Shown here piece after piece: positions 6,863-15,563 of a stretch of DNA of 41,083 bases. A program made the translations under genes and the position numbers. The number at the start of each line of letters is the position of its first letter. Positions within the stretch are counted from its first letter, which is position 1. The notes below the pieces were generated by a model. That model worked only from the letters and a program-made list of their open reading frames with translations, had not been told where the DNA came from and made no database searches. This DNA is from Alphaproteobacteria bacterium (GTDB taxonomy: Bacteria > Pseudomonadota > Alphaproteobacteria > Reyranellales > Reyranellaceae): NCBI GenBank assembly GCA_019235415.1, contig JAFAKN010000538.1, forward strand, positions 1 through 41,083. The letters run 5' to 3'.

Positions 6863-8197
6863 CTACTTCTTTTGTAGCGCATCGAGCACCACCAGGCTCA
6901 TGGCCAGGGCGCCGGCGCGGATAGTTGGCTCGGGCACCGGCGCAAACCTGGGCGAATGATTGCCCGGTAGGCTGATGTTGTTCGCCTGGGATTCGGCGAC
7001 CGCCTCGGGATCGAGCCCGCCGATGCCGAAATAGAACGACGGCACGCCTGCTTTGACGAACTCCGAATAGTCTTCGCTGGCGGTGCCGGGCGCCGAGATC
7101 TGTCGTGCCTTGTCGCCGAACGCCGCCTTCAAGACCGCGGCGCTCCTGAGGGCCAGCGTGTCGTCGTTGATCACCGCCTTTGCGCCTTCGCTCATCTTGA
7201 TCTCGGGCTCGGGGGCAGCCGCCATCATCGCCACGGCGCGGGCAGTGCGCTCGACACCCTCGATCAGCTTGGCGCGCGTGTCCTCGTCGTAGGTCCGGAT
7301 AGTGCCGCGCAAGGTCGCGGTGTCGGGAATGACGTTGCCGGCGTTGCCTGCCTCGACGGCGCCGACCGTGACGACGCCGAAGCGCGCGGCATCCTTTTCG
7401 CGGCTCACCACGCTCTGCACGTCGACGATGAAGTGGCCGGCCATCATCACCGGATCGATCGTGACGTGCGGCCGCGAGCCGTGCCCGCCCTTGCCGATGA
7501 AGGTGATGGCAAAGCCGTCGGAGGTCGAGTTGATGACGCCGGGCTTGTAGGTGACGTAGCCGAACGGGCCCGGCCCGACATGCAGGGCGAAGCCGACGTC
7601 CGGCTTGGGAAAGCGGGTGAAGATCCCGTCCTTGACCATCGCCGCCGCGCCGCCTCCGGCCTCCTCGGCCGGCTGGCCGACGAACATCAAGGTGCCGCTC
7701 CACTGGTCCTTCATCTCGATCAGCGTCTTGGCGACCGCCACCCACACCGCCATGTGGATGTCGTGGCCGCAGGCGTGCGCCACCGGCGTCTCCACGCCGC
7801 GCAGCATCTGCTTGGCGGTGCTGGCGTAGGGCAGGCCGGTCTTCTCCAGGAGCGGCAGCGCATCGAGCTCGGTGCGCACCATGACCGTCGGCCCTGCGCC
7901 GTTGCGGTAGAGCGCCACGATACCCGTCCTGCCGACGCCCTCGGTGACCTCGAAGCCCAGCCCGCGCATCTCCGCCGCGAGCTCGGCCGCCGTGCGCTTC
8001 TCCTGGAAGCTGAGCTCGGGATGGGCGTGGATGTCCTTGTACAGCGCCTCGAGGTGCGGGTACTGCGCCGTGAGGCTCTGCTCGACGGCCGCCTTGTTGG
8101 TGGCGACATCGGCCGCGCGTGCCGGTTGCCAGGCGACGGCCGGCGCCATCGCAAGCGACAAGGCGATGAGCCACAGGCGGCACGGGACGGCAGTCAT
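6863..8197 (-). CDS. Secreted M20 family amidohydrolase / metallopeptidase (M20D-like)
   Basis: This is a 444-residue protein with a signal peptide (ALSLAMAPAVAWQPARAAD, cut near residue 29). The M20 di-metal ligands are visible: HACGHDIHM with Cys and His (about 140-150), the catalytic Glu pair in GQPAEEAGGG, His in ALHVGPGPFG and a late His in GNHSPRF. The dimerisation domain carries GKGGHGSRPH. The Cys-Gly-His-Asp motif is typical of the M20D group (hippurate, N-acyl amino acid and aminobenzoyl-glutamate hydrolases). Export to the periplasm distinguishes it from the cytosolic members. It is encoded 204 bases upstream of the porin gene on the same strand. Confidence 0.92.
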   Translation of the reverse strand: MTAVPCRLWLIALSLAMAPAVAWQPARAADVATNKAAVEQSLTAQYPHLEALYKDIHAHPELSFQEKRTAAELAAEMRGLGFEVTEGVGRTGIVALYRNGAGPTVMVRTELDALPLLEKTGLPYASTAKQMLRGVETPVAHACGHDIHMAVWVAVAKTLIEMKDQWSGTLMFVGQPAEEAGGGAAAMVKDGIFTRFPKPDVGFALHVGPGPFGYVTYKPGVINSTSDGFAITFIGKGGHGSRPHVTIDPVMMAGHFIVDVQSVVSREKDAARFGVVTVGAVEAGNAGNVIPDTATLRGTIRTYDEDTRAKLIEGVERTARAVAMMAAAPEPEIKMSEGAKAVINDDTLALRSAAVLKAAFGDKARQISAPGTASEDYSEFVKAGVPSFYFGIGGLDPEAVAESQANNISLPGNHSPRFAPVPEPTIRAGALAMSLVVLDALQKK

Positions 8198-8304
8198 GCG
8201 CTTCTCCTTCTCGAGCAGACCGTGGCTCGGTTGGCCCTGCCGATCAAGCAGTGCCCGGACGCAGAAATAGTATCCGCCTATCCGACACGGCTAGCTTCCG
8301 CGGG

Positions 8305-9159
8305 ATGCGACTGGTCTGCCTTCTCGTGTGCCTTTTTTCCTGCGTCGCCGCGACCCCGGTACTGGGCGCGCCGGTCGACACCGAGCACATGTTCGGCTTC
8401 AGCGAAGGCACCGACATCGGCATACCGTTCCAGCCGGAAGTCGAGGTCGAGACGGTCGGCCGGGCCGGCAAGTCGGATGGCAGCTTTCTCGCGCTGGCCA
8501 CCACCGCCAGCCTGAAATATCCGCTGTCGCGTCAGTTCCGTATCGCGCCCGAGATCGCCGTCTCGAGCTACAATGTTTCGGGCGTCCCGGACTTTCCCGA
8601 TGCGTCCGAGTTCGTGTTCGATCGCGCCGCCCTGGAATTCCGCTGGCATCCGCTGGCCTGGGAGACCAACCCGTTCGGCCTGACGTTCGTGGCGACGCCG
8701 TTCTACGGCCCGATCGATCCGGCCACCGGCACCGGCGCCGACAATTACGGTATCGAGTTCATCGCCGCGATGGACCGCCCCCTAATCGCCGACAAGCTGT
8801 TCGCCGCAATAAACCTGCTCTACACGCTCGACCGAACGCGGCCCTGGGGCGGCAACGCGACCATCGACAGCTCGGTCCTGGGTGTCAGCACGGCGGCCTC
8901 GCTGCGCGTCCTGCCCTGGCTGTTCGTCGGCGCCGAGGTCCGTTATCTGCAGGCCTATAACGGCCTGGCTCTGGTCGGTCTCACCGACCAGGCGCTGTAC
9001 GTCGGCCCGACCTTCTACTTGACCTTGGGCCGGCATGCCTCGCTCTCGGGCGCCTTCGAGCCGCAGGCCTGGGGCTCGCTCACCGGTTACCCAACGGGCC
9101 TCGATCTGGTGGCCTTCGATCGCCAGCAATTCAAGCTGCGCCTGGCGATCGACCTGTAG
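8305..9159 (+). CDS. Outer-membrane beta-barrel protein of unknown function
   Basis: I choose the ATG at 8305 because it begins a proper signal peptide (MRLVCLLVCLFSCVAATPVLG-AP). An upstream in-frame ATG at 8251 would add 18 residues before it. The 284-residue protein then has alternating strands with repeated Gly and aromatic residues (SLKYPLSRQFRIAPEIAVS, ALEFRWHPLAWETNPFG, LFVGAEVRYLQAYNGLAL) and ends QFKLRLAIDL, as a barrel end. No catalytic motif is visible, so this is a porin-like or structural outer-membrane protein. It is divergent from the M20 gene, with a 107-base shared upstream region, and a palindromic repeat follows 36 bases after its stop. Confidence 0.7.
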   Translation: MRLVCLLVCLFSCVAATPVLGAPVDTEHMFGFSEGTDIGIPFQPEVEVETVGRAGKSDGSFLALATTASLKYPLSRQFRIAPEIAVSSYNVSGVPDFPDASEFVFDRAALEFRWHPLAWETNPFGLTFVATPFYGPIDPATGTGADNYGIEFIAAMDRPLIADKLFAAINLLYTLDRTRPWGGNATIDSSVLGVSTAASLRVLPWLFVGAEVRYLQAYNGLALVGLTDQALYVGPTFYLTLGRHASLSGAFEPQAWGSLTGYPTGLDLVAFDRQQFKLRLAIDL

Positions 9160-9195
9160 CTCTCATTGGAGCGCGGACCTCCCGGTCCGCTTTCT

Positions 9196-9266
9196 GTCAT
9201 CCCGAGGCCGCAGGCCGAGGGATCCGTCCTGCTGCCTCAAGGATCCCTCGCTGCGCTCGGGATGAC
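9196..9266. repeat. Intergenic palindromic repeat, copy 1
   Basis: The outer arms GTCATCCCGAG and CTCGGGATGAC are perfect inverted repeats; the inner arms GAGGGATCC and GGATCCCTC are also perfect. It sits between the barrel gene and the MFS gene. It belongs to the family at 23816, 25442, 26431, 27801 and 37986. Confidence 0.9.
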
Positions 9267-9295
9267 ATGGAGGTTCACAGCTCTGTCATCGGTGT

Positions 9296-10477
9296 ATGCT
9301 GCGGCCGATGAGCCGGTTCTTCACCGTCGTCGTGCTGGGCTCGACACAGACCTTGGCCTGGGCGTCGAGCTACTACCTGCCGGCCGTGCTGGCAGACCGC
9401 ATGGCGGCCGAGCTCGGGCTGTCGACCAACTGGATCTTCGGCGTGTTCTCCGGCTCGCTGGTGCTGACCGCCGTGATGGGCCCCAAGGTTGGCCGCACCA
9501 TCGACGCGCTGGGCGGCAACGGCGTGCTGGCCGGCTCCAACCTCCTGTTCGCGCTCGGGCTCGTGCTGCTGGCCCTGGCCCATTCGCTGCCGCTGTTCAT
9601 CGCCGCCTGGATCGCGCTGGCGATCGGCATGGGGCTCGGCCTCTACGATTCGGCCTTTGGCGCACTCGGCCGCCTCTATGGCAGCGACGCGCGCGGCGCC
9701 ATCACCGGCATCACCCTGATCGCGGGTTTCGCCAGCACCATTGGCTGGCCATTGACGGCCTGGGGCGCGGCCACGATTGGCTGGCGCGAGACCTGCCTCG
9801 CCTGGGCCGCAGCCCACCTGCTGCTCGGCCTGCCGGCCAACTGGTTCCTGCTGCCGCGCCCTGCGGTTGCGACCCCGGCCGAGCGGGCCGCGCTGCAAGC
9901 CGTGCGCATCCCGATCGAGCGCCGCATGGTCCTGCTGGCCTTCGCCTTCGCCGCCGCCTGGCTGGTGACCGCCGGCATGGCCGCTCACTTCCCGCGCATC
10001 CTCGAGGCGGCTGGCGCCACGCCCGCCGAGGCGATCGCCGCGGGAGCCTTGATCGGTCCGGCCCAGGTTGGCGCGCGGCTTCTCGAAATGGGACCGCTGG
10101 CCCGGCTGCATCCGCTGATCACGGCGCGGCTCGCCGCGCTCACCCATCCGCTGGGCGCGGCGCTGCTGCTGGTGACGGGGGCGGGCGGGGTGATGTCGGG
10201 CGTCTTCGCGTTGCTGCATGGTTCGGGCAACGGCATCCTCACCATCGCGCGCGGCAGCGTCCCGCTCGCGCTGTTCGGCCCCGAGAACTACGGCTATCGG
10301 CTGGGCCTTTTAGGCGCGCCCGCCCGCTTCCTGCAGGCCGCCGCGCCGTTCGCCTTCTCGCTCTTGCTCGAGCATCTGGGCGGGGACGTGCTGTTCGTCT
10401 CCGCAGCCCTCAGCCTCTCGGCCTGCGCCGCCTTCTGCCTGCTCGCCATCCCACACGCACCGGCCCGCGCCGCCTGA
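9296..10477 (+). CDS. MFS transporter
   Basis: This 393-residue integral membrane protein has about 12 hydrophobic segments and the typical MFS organisation of two bundles with a basic central loop (IPIERR at about residue 205). The motif-A region reads MGPKVGRTIDALGG between segments 2 and 3, where the usual G-x3-D-R-x-G-R is only partly kept. It starts at ATG 9296 or, twelve bases later, at ATG 9308; neither has a clear ribosome site, perhaps because the palindromic repeat ends only 29 bases upstream. Substrate is unknown. It converges with the phosphoesterase gene with 45 bases between stops. Confidence 0.85.
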   Translation: MLRPMSRFFTVVVLGSTQTLAWASSYYLPAVLADRMAAELGLSTNWIFGVFSGSLVLTAVMGPKVGRTIDALGGNGVLAGSNLLFALGLVLLALAHSLPLFIAAWIALAIGMGLGLYDSAFGALGRLYGSDARGAITGITLIAGFASTIGWPLTAWGAATIGWRETCLAWAAAHLLLGLPANWFLLPRPAVATPAERAALQAVRIPIERRMVLLAFAFAAAWLVTAGMAAHFPRILEAAGATPAEAIAAGALIGPAQVGARLLEMGPLARLHPLITARLAALTHPLGAALLLVTGAGGVMSGVFALLHGSGNGILTIARGSVPLALFGPENYGYRLGLLGAPARFLQAAAPFAFSLLLEHLGGDVLFVSAALSLSACAAFCLLAIPHAPARAA

Positions 10478-10522
10478 GTTTTTCGCCCGGCAGCGGCGCG
10501 CGCGGCGTGTGGCGTGCGCCGG

Positions 10523-12100
10523 CTACTTGCGCGTCCGGCGCGCCTTGCCCGCGGCCCGCTTGGCCGTCTTGCTCGCGGAACGTGGCGCCGTCTTGCCCGC
10601 GGCCCGCGGCGCCGTCTTGGTCGTCGCCGGCTGCGCTGGACGGCGCGGCGCCTGTTGCGCCACGGCGGCGCGCCGCTTGTGCTGCCGAGCGCGATGCTCG
10701 ACCCACGCCGCGGTGCGGTTCTGGATGTACTCGCCGACCTGCCCCGAGGTCGTGAATGGCGGCGGCTCGTGCGCGTAGCTGCCCTGCGGGTTGCGCACCG
10801 GCAGCGCGGCAACCTTCTCGGCGTGCAGCAGCTCGAGCGTCGAGGGTCGCGCGTGGTTGGGATGCTGGCCGCTCGAGCGCGGTGGCTCGAGGCCCTTCAG
10901 GACGTCGTCGTCGCGCGGCGCGGCGAGCGTCAGCACGTCGCCCAGGCTGGGCGCCGCCGCGTCGCGCTTGGTCAGGGGCTTGGTCTGGAACCGCTCGCTC
11001 AGCGTTTTCAGCACCGAGGTGTGGTCGACCACGCCCTGGGCCGGACGGAACACCGAGCCCTTCTGGATTAAGGGTGAGATCAGGAGTGCCGGGATGCGCA
11101 CGCCGAAGCGGTCGAACTTGAAGTTGAACTCGCCCACCGAATCGTCGGGCGCCACCGCGCCGTAGGGTGGCGCGACATGGTCGAAGTTGCCGCCGTGCTC
11201 GTCGTAGGTGATGAGCAGCAGCGTTTCGTTCCAGCCCGGGCCGTCGCGCAGCGCGCGATAAGTGTCGTGGATCAGCTGCTCGCCCAGCGCCACGTCATAG
11301 TTGGGATGCTGGCTGTTGCCCGACGAGCTCCAGCTCGGCTCGAGAAACGTGTAGGGCGGCAGCGTGCCCTTGGCCGCCCGTTCCTGGAAGTCGCGGAAGT
11401 GGCCGAAGTGGCTTTCCTCGGCGTGCAGCGTGTCGGGGAAGTCGTGGCGTGTGAGCGGCGGCGCGTTGTAGCCGAAGATCGCCCAGTCCTGCTGCGCGTC
11501 CGTCAGGCGGCCGAAGATGCTCGGGCAGGTGAACACCTTGACCTTGTTGTCGAGATGACCCTGCGAGGTGCCGGCCGCCGCGAAGGCGCGGTTGGGAATG
11601 GTCTGGGTCGGCGCCGAGGCGAACCAGCGGTCGCATACCGCGTAGCCCCGCGCCAGCGCCGACATGATGGGCAGCGTTTCCGGCGCGTACATGCCCATGA
11701 CCTGGGTCGCCGCCGTGTTGGGCAGCGTGTCGCCGTAGTGATGCGACAGGTCGTAATTAATCGCCGCCTGGAAGTTCACGATGAAGCCGTCGTTGGTCGG
11801 CGGCTGGTTGGGCGCCGGGTCGTCGCTGCGGAACAACTGGTAGTTGGTATTGTGGAAGCCTTCGCCGGGATCGGCACCGGGCATCAGGTAGCAATGCGCC
11901 GCATCGGGCGTGATCTTGAACACCTTGGTCTTGCGTTCCGCGGCGTCGGGATTCCATTCCTCGCCCGTCAGGCCGTCGTAGGCGTCGCCGGAAAGCGAGC
12001 GGTTGCCGGCGTCCGTGTAGAGGAAGCCGAGCATCTGGTCGAAGGTGCGGTTCTCCAGCATCAGCTGGACCACGTGGTTGATCTTGCGCAGCTGGGACAT
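10523..12100 (-). CDS. Phosphoesterase family protein (phospholipase C / acid phosphatase type) with basic tail
   Basis: The first 430 residues form a PF04185 phosphoesterase. The N-terminal metal-site motif is MLENRTFDQMLG (about residues 14-25), followed by PNRAFAAAGTSQGH and the metal-binding ITYDEHGGNFDHVAPP near 305-320. I set the start at ATG 12100 because GGAGAGGG lies five bases upstream; the earlier ATG at 12115 would place that site inside the gene. Two features are unusual. There is no signal peptide, whereas most relatives are exported. The last 60 or so residues are almost only Ala, Lys, Arg, Thr and Pro (KTAPRAAGKTAPRSASKTAK), resembling histone H1-like or nucleoid tails. The tail could bind polyanions or be an unstructured linker. 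Confidence 0.88.
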   Translation of the reverse strand: MSQLRKINHVVQLMLENRTFDQMLGFLYTDAGNRSLSGDAYDGLTGEEWNPDAAERKTKVFKITPDAAHCYLMPGADPGEGFHNTNYQLFRSDDPAPNQPPTNDGFIVNFQAAINYDLSHHYGDTLPNTAATQVMGMYAPETLPIMSALARGYAVCDRWFASAPTQTIPNRAFAAAGTSQGHLDNKVKVFTCPSIFGRLTDAQQDWAIFGYNAPPLTRHDFPDTLHAEESHFGHFRDFQERAAKGTLPPYTFLEPSWSSSGNSQHPNYDVALGEQLIHDTYRALRDGPGWNETLLLITYDEHGGNFDHVAPPYGAVAPDDSVGEFNFKFDRFGVRIPALLISPLIQKGSVFRPAQGVVDHTSVLKTLSERFQTKPLTKRDAAAPSLGDVLTLAAPRDDDVLKGLEPPRSSGQHPNHARPSTLELLHAEKVAALPVRNPQGSYAHEPPPFTTSGQVGEYIQNRTAAWVEHRARQHKRRAAVAQQAPRRPAQPATTKTAPRAAGKTAPRSASKTAKRAAGKARRTRK

Positions 12101-12370
12101 GCGAACCCTCTCCATCCGTCGCGATCAATGGGCAACGCAGAAAGCCGGAGATATCGCCGGTCGAGTCCTGGCGTCGTTCGAAGCCCCCGCTCTCGGCAGA
12201 CCGCCCACTCTCGATTGACTGGACGGCGATCTTCAGCGGCTATCCCGACGAATGGTTGCATATTTCTGTTACACAGTCAACGAAAAGTTGTAGATGAACA
12301 CAGGCGCGACGCTCGCCTTCTCGCTCTTGTATGCGCCGTCCCGCGCCGCTCGGGCGGGCCGACTGACCGG

Positions 12371-13960
12371 TCAACCCTGTGCCAAGGGGATGTCGATCGT
12401 CCAACGCACGCCGTCGAGCTGCCGCTCGTAGCGCGTCTTGGCGCTGAGCTGCGCCGGCAGGACGCGCTCCAGCATCGTCCGTCCGAAACCCGGCGAGTCG
12501 GCAGCCGTCGCCGGCAACGGCGCGCTGCACGTCTCGCGCCATTCGATCCGCAACGTGTCGGGTGCGTCCGGCGCCTCCTGTCGCGACCAGCGGATCGACA
12601 GCGTGCCTCCCGGGTCGCGCATCGCGCCATGCTTGATGGCGTTGGTGAGGAGCTCGTGCAGGGCGAGCGACAGCACCTGCACGCCCGAAGGCGGCAGGCG
12701 GGCGGAGGGGCCGCCGCTGTCGACGCGGGCGCGGTCGCCGTCGGCCAGGGTCGCCAGCTCGAGCGCCACGACTTGCTCGATCGACACCACCGATTCCTCG
12801 CCGGCGGTCAAAAGTCCCTGGGCGCGCGACAGCGCCTGCAGCCGGTCGATGAAGCTCCGGCCGTAGGCGTCGAGGCTCGGGCTGGTCTGGCGGGTGCGCT
12901 CCGAGATCGAGGCGACAACGGCGAGCAGATTGCGCGAGCGATGGTTCAGCTCGCGCACCAGGAGCGCGTTGACCTGGGCCGCGGCTTTCTCCCGTTCGAT
13001 GCCCTGCAGGGCCGCGATCGAGGCCGCGCATTGCGCAGCAGCGAGCTTGAGGTAGTCGAGATAGTCGTGGTTCACCCGCAGCCGGGCATTGGCGCCGACC
13101 AGCAACGCACCCAGCGGCTCGGCCGGCGCTTCGACCGACGTCACGGACACCGCGACCAGCTCGGCCGTGGGCTCCGCCCACGCGCCGCCGGGCAGCGGGA
13201 TGTCGCGCGGCGCCGGCACGACGATCGGGCTGGCGCCCGGCAGCAGCGCCTGGCCGAGGCCGAAGCTCTGCTCGGCGCCGACCTCGACCTCGAGGCGGAA
13301 CGGATGGTCCTCGATGCCGGCGCTCGCCGCGAGCTTGGCGATGGCGCCGTGGTGCCGCAGATAGAGCAGCGCGAAGGAGACGTCGGGGTTGCCGCCGCAC
13401 AGCGTTTCGACGAGATCGCGGCAGCACTCGGCGAGCGAGCGCTGGCTGGCCGCTGCGGCGACGGCGTCGTTGGACAGAGCCTGCAGCGTGCGCAGGCGGC
13501 GCTGGGTCAGGACGCTCGCTGTGGTCTCCGCCACCGCCGTGAGGACGCCGCGCACCGCGCCGGACGAATCGCGCAGCGGGCTGTGCGAGTAGGTGAAGTA
13601 GCACTCCTCGAGGTAGCCGTGGCGGTCGCTGGCCAGCAGCAGGTTCTCCGACCAGCTCGCCTCGCCCCTCAAGGCGTTCTCGAACTGCACGCCGACGATC
13701 GGCCAGGTCTCGGGCCACGATTCCTTGCCCGGCCGGCCGAGGCCGGCGGGATGCTTGGTGTCGCCCAGGATCGGCTGCCAGGCGTCGTTGTAGAGCATCA
13801 GGAGCTCCGGCCCCCACCACACCACCATGGGAAAGCGCGAGGCGAGGCAGGTCGCGACCGCCATCTTCAACGGATCGGGCCAGCCGGCAGGATCGCCGAG
13901 CGGCGTCTTCGACCAGTCGAAGGTCCGCATCAGCGCACCCATCTTGCCGCCCCCAGACAA
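12371..13960 (-). CDS. HWE-family sensor histidine kinase with PAS and GAF domains
   Basis: This is a soluble kinase of 529 residues as drawn. Residues 1-145 form a PAS-like domain (FPMVVWWGPELLMLYNDAWQ; ECYFTYSHSPLRD) and 160-320 a GAF-like domain. The HWE kinase module follows: phosphoacceptor His340 in RELNHRSRNLLAVV, N-box LHELLTNAIKHGA (His435, Asn440) and the W-x-E signature EWRE (Trp474, Glu476). HWE kinases are common in Rhizobiales, often sense light or redox, and signal in the general stress response. There is no LOV Cys, so the PAS is not an obvious flavin photosensor. The drawn start at 13960 is TTG. ATG codons at 13942 and 13930 would cut the GGGKMGALMR conserved in relatives. 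A CTG at 13981 has GAGGAG at ideal spacing. No response regulator is adjacent. Confidence 0.9.
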   Translation of the reverse strand: MSGGGKMGALMRTFDWSKTPLGDPAGWPDPLKMAVATCLASRFPMVVWWGPELLMLYNDAWQPILGDTKHPAGLGRPGKESWPETWPIVGVQFENALRGEASWSENLLLASDRHGYLEECYFTYSHSPLRDSSGAVRGVLTAVAETTASVLTQRRLRTLQALSNDAVAAAASQRSLAECCRDLVETLCGGNPDVSFALLYLRHHGAIAKLAASAGIEDHPFRLEVEVGAEQSFGLGQALLPGASPIVVPAPRDIPLPGGAWAEPTAELVAVSVTSVEAPAEPLGALLVGANARLRVNHDYLDYLKLAAAQCAASIAALQGIEREKAAAQVNALLVRELNHRSRNLLAVVASISERTRQTSPSLDAYGRSFIDRLQALSRAQGLLTAGEESVVSIEQVVALELATLADGDRARVDSGGPSARLPPSGVQVLSLALHELLTNAIKHGAMRDPGGTLSIRWSRQEAPDAPDTLRIEWRETCSAPLPATAADSPGFGRTMLERVLPAQLSAKTRYERQLDGVRWTIDIPLAQG

Positions 13961-14098
13961 GAAGGTGAGCGCGTTGGTCAGGTGTCTCTCCTCGTCATGC
14001 CACCGTAGTCACGCACCACGCCGCGCGCAATCGCGTTGCCAATCGTCGTGCCGTGAGTCCAGTTTCGGACCGTCGGGCCGACGTGCGCGGTGGCTGCG

Positions 14099-15439
14099 TC
14101 AGCGGGGGGCGGCCGTCATCGCGTCCTGCAGGCGCAGCGGAAGGACGACGCGGTTGCCCACGGCGTAGAGGAAACATGGGCCGGTGCCGCGACTGCGCCT
14201 CAGGTCCTCGTTGCACGCCTTGAGTGCCTCGAGCTCGGCCGTCCGCTGGTCGGCGGCCTTGGTGGCAACGTAGGTGCTCATCCCGCCGGGATGGTACGCG
14301 GCCGCCTTGAAATCGGGCGCCGAGGCGTACCCCGCGATGTCGCTGCGCTCGCGCAAGTCCGGCCACGAGCCAGGAATCTCGGCCGGATTGAAATTGCCGC
14401 GGTAGCGCGTGCGCGGCATGTCCTGGGCGATCCACGCATCGTTGGCCGGCATCGGCTGGACGTCGTTGTCGACGACCAGCAGCACGCAGGGCGTGCCGTA
14501 GTTGACCTGGCATCCTTCGAGCACGGCTTCCCTCGCGTTGTCGCTGGTCGGACGCGCCGAGGTGTTCCAGGGATAGACCGCAGCGGTCGCGCCGCTGGTT
14601 GGTGACGCAAGCGCCTTGTGCTCGGGCAGCGCGGCGTACTGCTGGACCGCCGCGAAGCGGGCGGGTTCGGACATGCCTGGCGCGGCCGATGCGAGCCGCG
14701 CATCGAGCGCCTCCTTGAGCGACGGCTCCGCGCTGCGCAGGGAATTTCGCCACGTCCAGCCGCCGGCCGCTACGGCGACGGCCACGACCCCAAGCGCGAG
14801 CCAAGGCGCCACTCGCCTTCGGCGCACGCTCGGCGTTGCGCTGGGCTTGGCTGCGGGCGCGATCGCTTCGCGTGCTGGAGCGCCGCGATCGTCGGCGGGA
14901 ACTGCGTGGCTGTCGCCGAGACGCAGATGAAACGCGCGCACCGGCCGCGGGATGTTCTTGACGAACTGATCACCCATGTCGACGTAGGCGATCGTGAGCT
15001 TGCCGTGAATATGGTCCCACACCGTGCCGCTGATGCAGATGCCGCCCGGCTCGGCCAGCGTCTCGAGGCGAGCCGCGACGTTGACGCCGTCGCCCAGAAG
15101 GTCGCCGTCGCGGACCAGCACGTCGCCGAGGTTGATGCCGATGCGGTAGCGGATCTGCCGATCTTGCGGGTTCAGCAGGTTGCGCGCCCGCACCGCCGCC
15201 TGGAAATCGACCGCCGAGCGCACCGCCTCGACCGGGCTCGCGAACTCGGCGAGCACGCTGTCGCCGCCGGTGTTGAAGATGCGCCCCTCGTGGCCGCGGA
15301 TGATCTCGTCGACGATGGCGCGCACCTCGCCGACGGCGCGGATCGTCCAGTCCTCGTCGTTGGCCGTCAGCCGGCTGAAGCCGACCACGTCGGCGACCAG
15401 GATGGTCGTCAGCTTGCGCTGCAGGTTCTGCTCTTCCAT
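14099..15439 (-). CDS. Class III adenylate/guanylate cyclase with membrane anchor and duplicated C-terminal module
   Basis: The start is at ATG 15439 (MEEQNLQRKLTTILVADVVG), giving 446 residues; an upstream open frame to 15610 is not protein-like. Residues 1-175 form a class III cyclase domain. Both metal-binding Asp are present (Asp17 in LVADVVGFSRL, Asp60 in NTGGDSVLAEF), as are the transition-state pair Asn120 and Arg124 in GDGVNVAARLE. A basic stretch (VRRRRV) precedes one membrane helix at about 211-229. The remaining 210 residues should be periplasmic. They contain two similar units, each with a Cys-x-Cys-spaced core: EGCQVNYGTPCVLLVVDNDV and KACNEDLRRSRGTGPCFLYAV. This suggests a duplicated sensory or partner-binding module with one disulfide each. 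It is probably monocistronic. Confidence 0.92.
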   Translation of the reverse strand: MEEQNLQRKLTTILVADVVGFSRLTANDEDWTIRAVGEVRAIVDEIIRGHEGRIFNTGGDSVLAEFASPVEAVRSAVDFQAAVRARNLLNPQDRQIRYRIGINLGDVLVRDGDLLGDGVNVAARLETLAEPGGICISGTVWDHIHGKLTIAYVDMGDQFVKNIPRPVRAFHLRLGDSHAVPADDRGAPAREAIAPAAKPSATPSVRRRRVAPWLALGVVAVAVAAGGWTWRNSLRSAEPSLKEALDARLASAAPGMSEPARFAAVQQYAALPEHKALASPTSGATAAVYPWNTSARPTSDNAREAVLEGCQVNYGTPCVLLVVDNDVQPMPANDAWIAQDMPRTRYRGNFNPAEIPGSWPDLRERSDIAGYASAPDFKAAAYHPGGMSTYVATKAADQRTAELEALKACNEDLRRSRGTGPCFLYAVGNRVVLPLRLQDAMTAAPR

Positions 15440-15563
15440 CCGATGCCCCGCCCGAGCTCCTCCCGCCGACGATCGTAGCAGAGTTTCCGCTGCGGCGGCC
15501 TCCCTGTTGGGCCTGATCCGCAGCAAGAGCCGCGGCGAGGAGCCCGGTTGCCCGGCAGCCGGC

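Noticed and set aside
11177-14008. A plus-strand open frame of 943 codons across the phosphoesterase and kinase genes
   Set aside because: Composition (Arg, His, Val and Gln-rich without motifs) is that of a GC-rich antisense shadow; the minus strand encodes two clear proteins.
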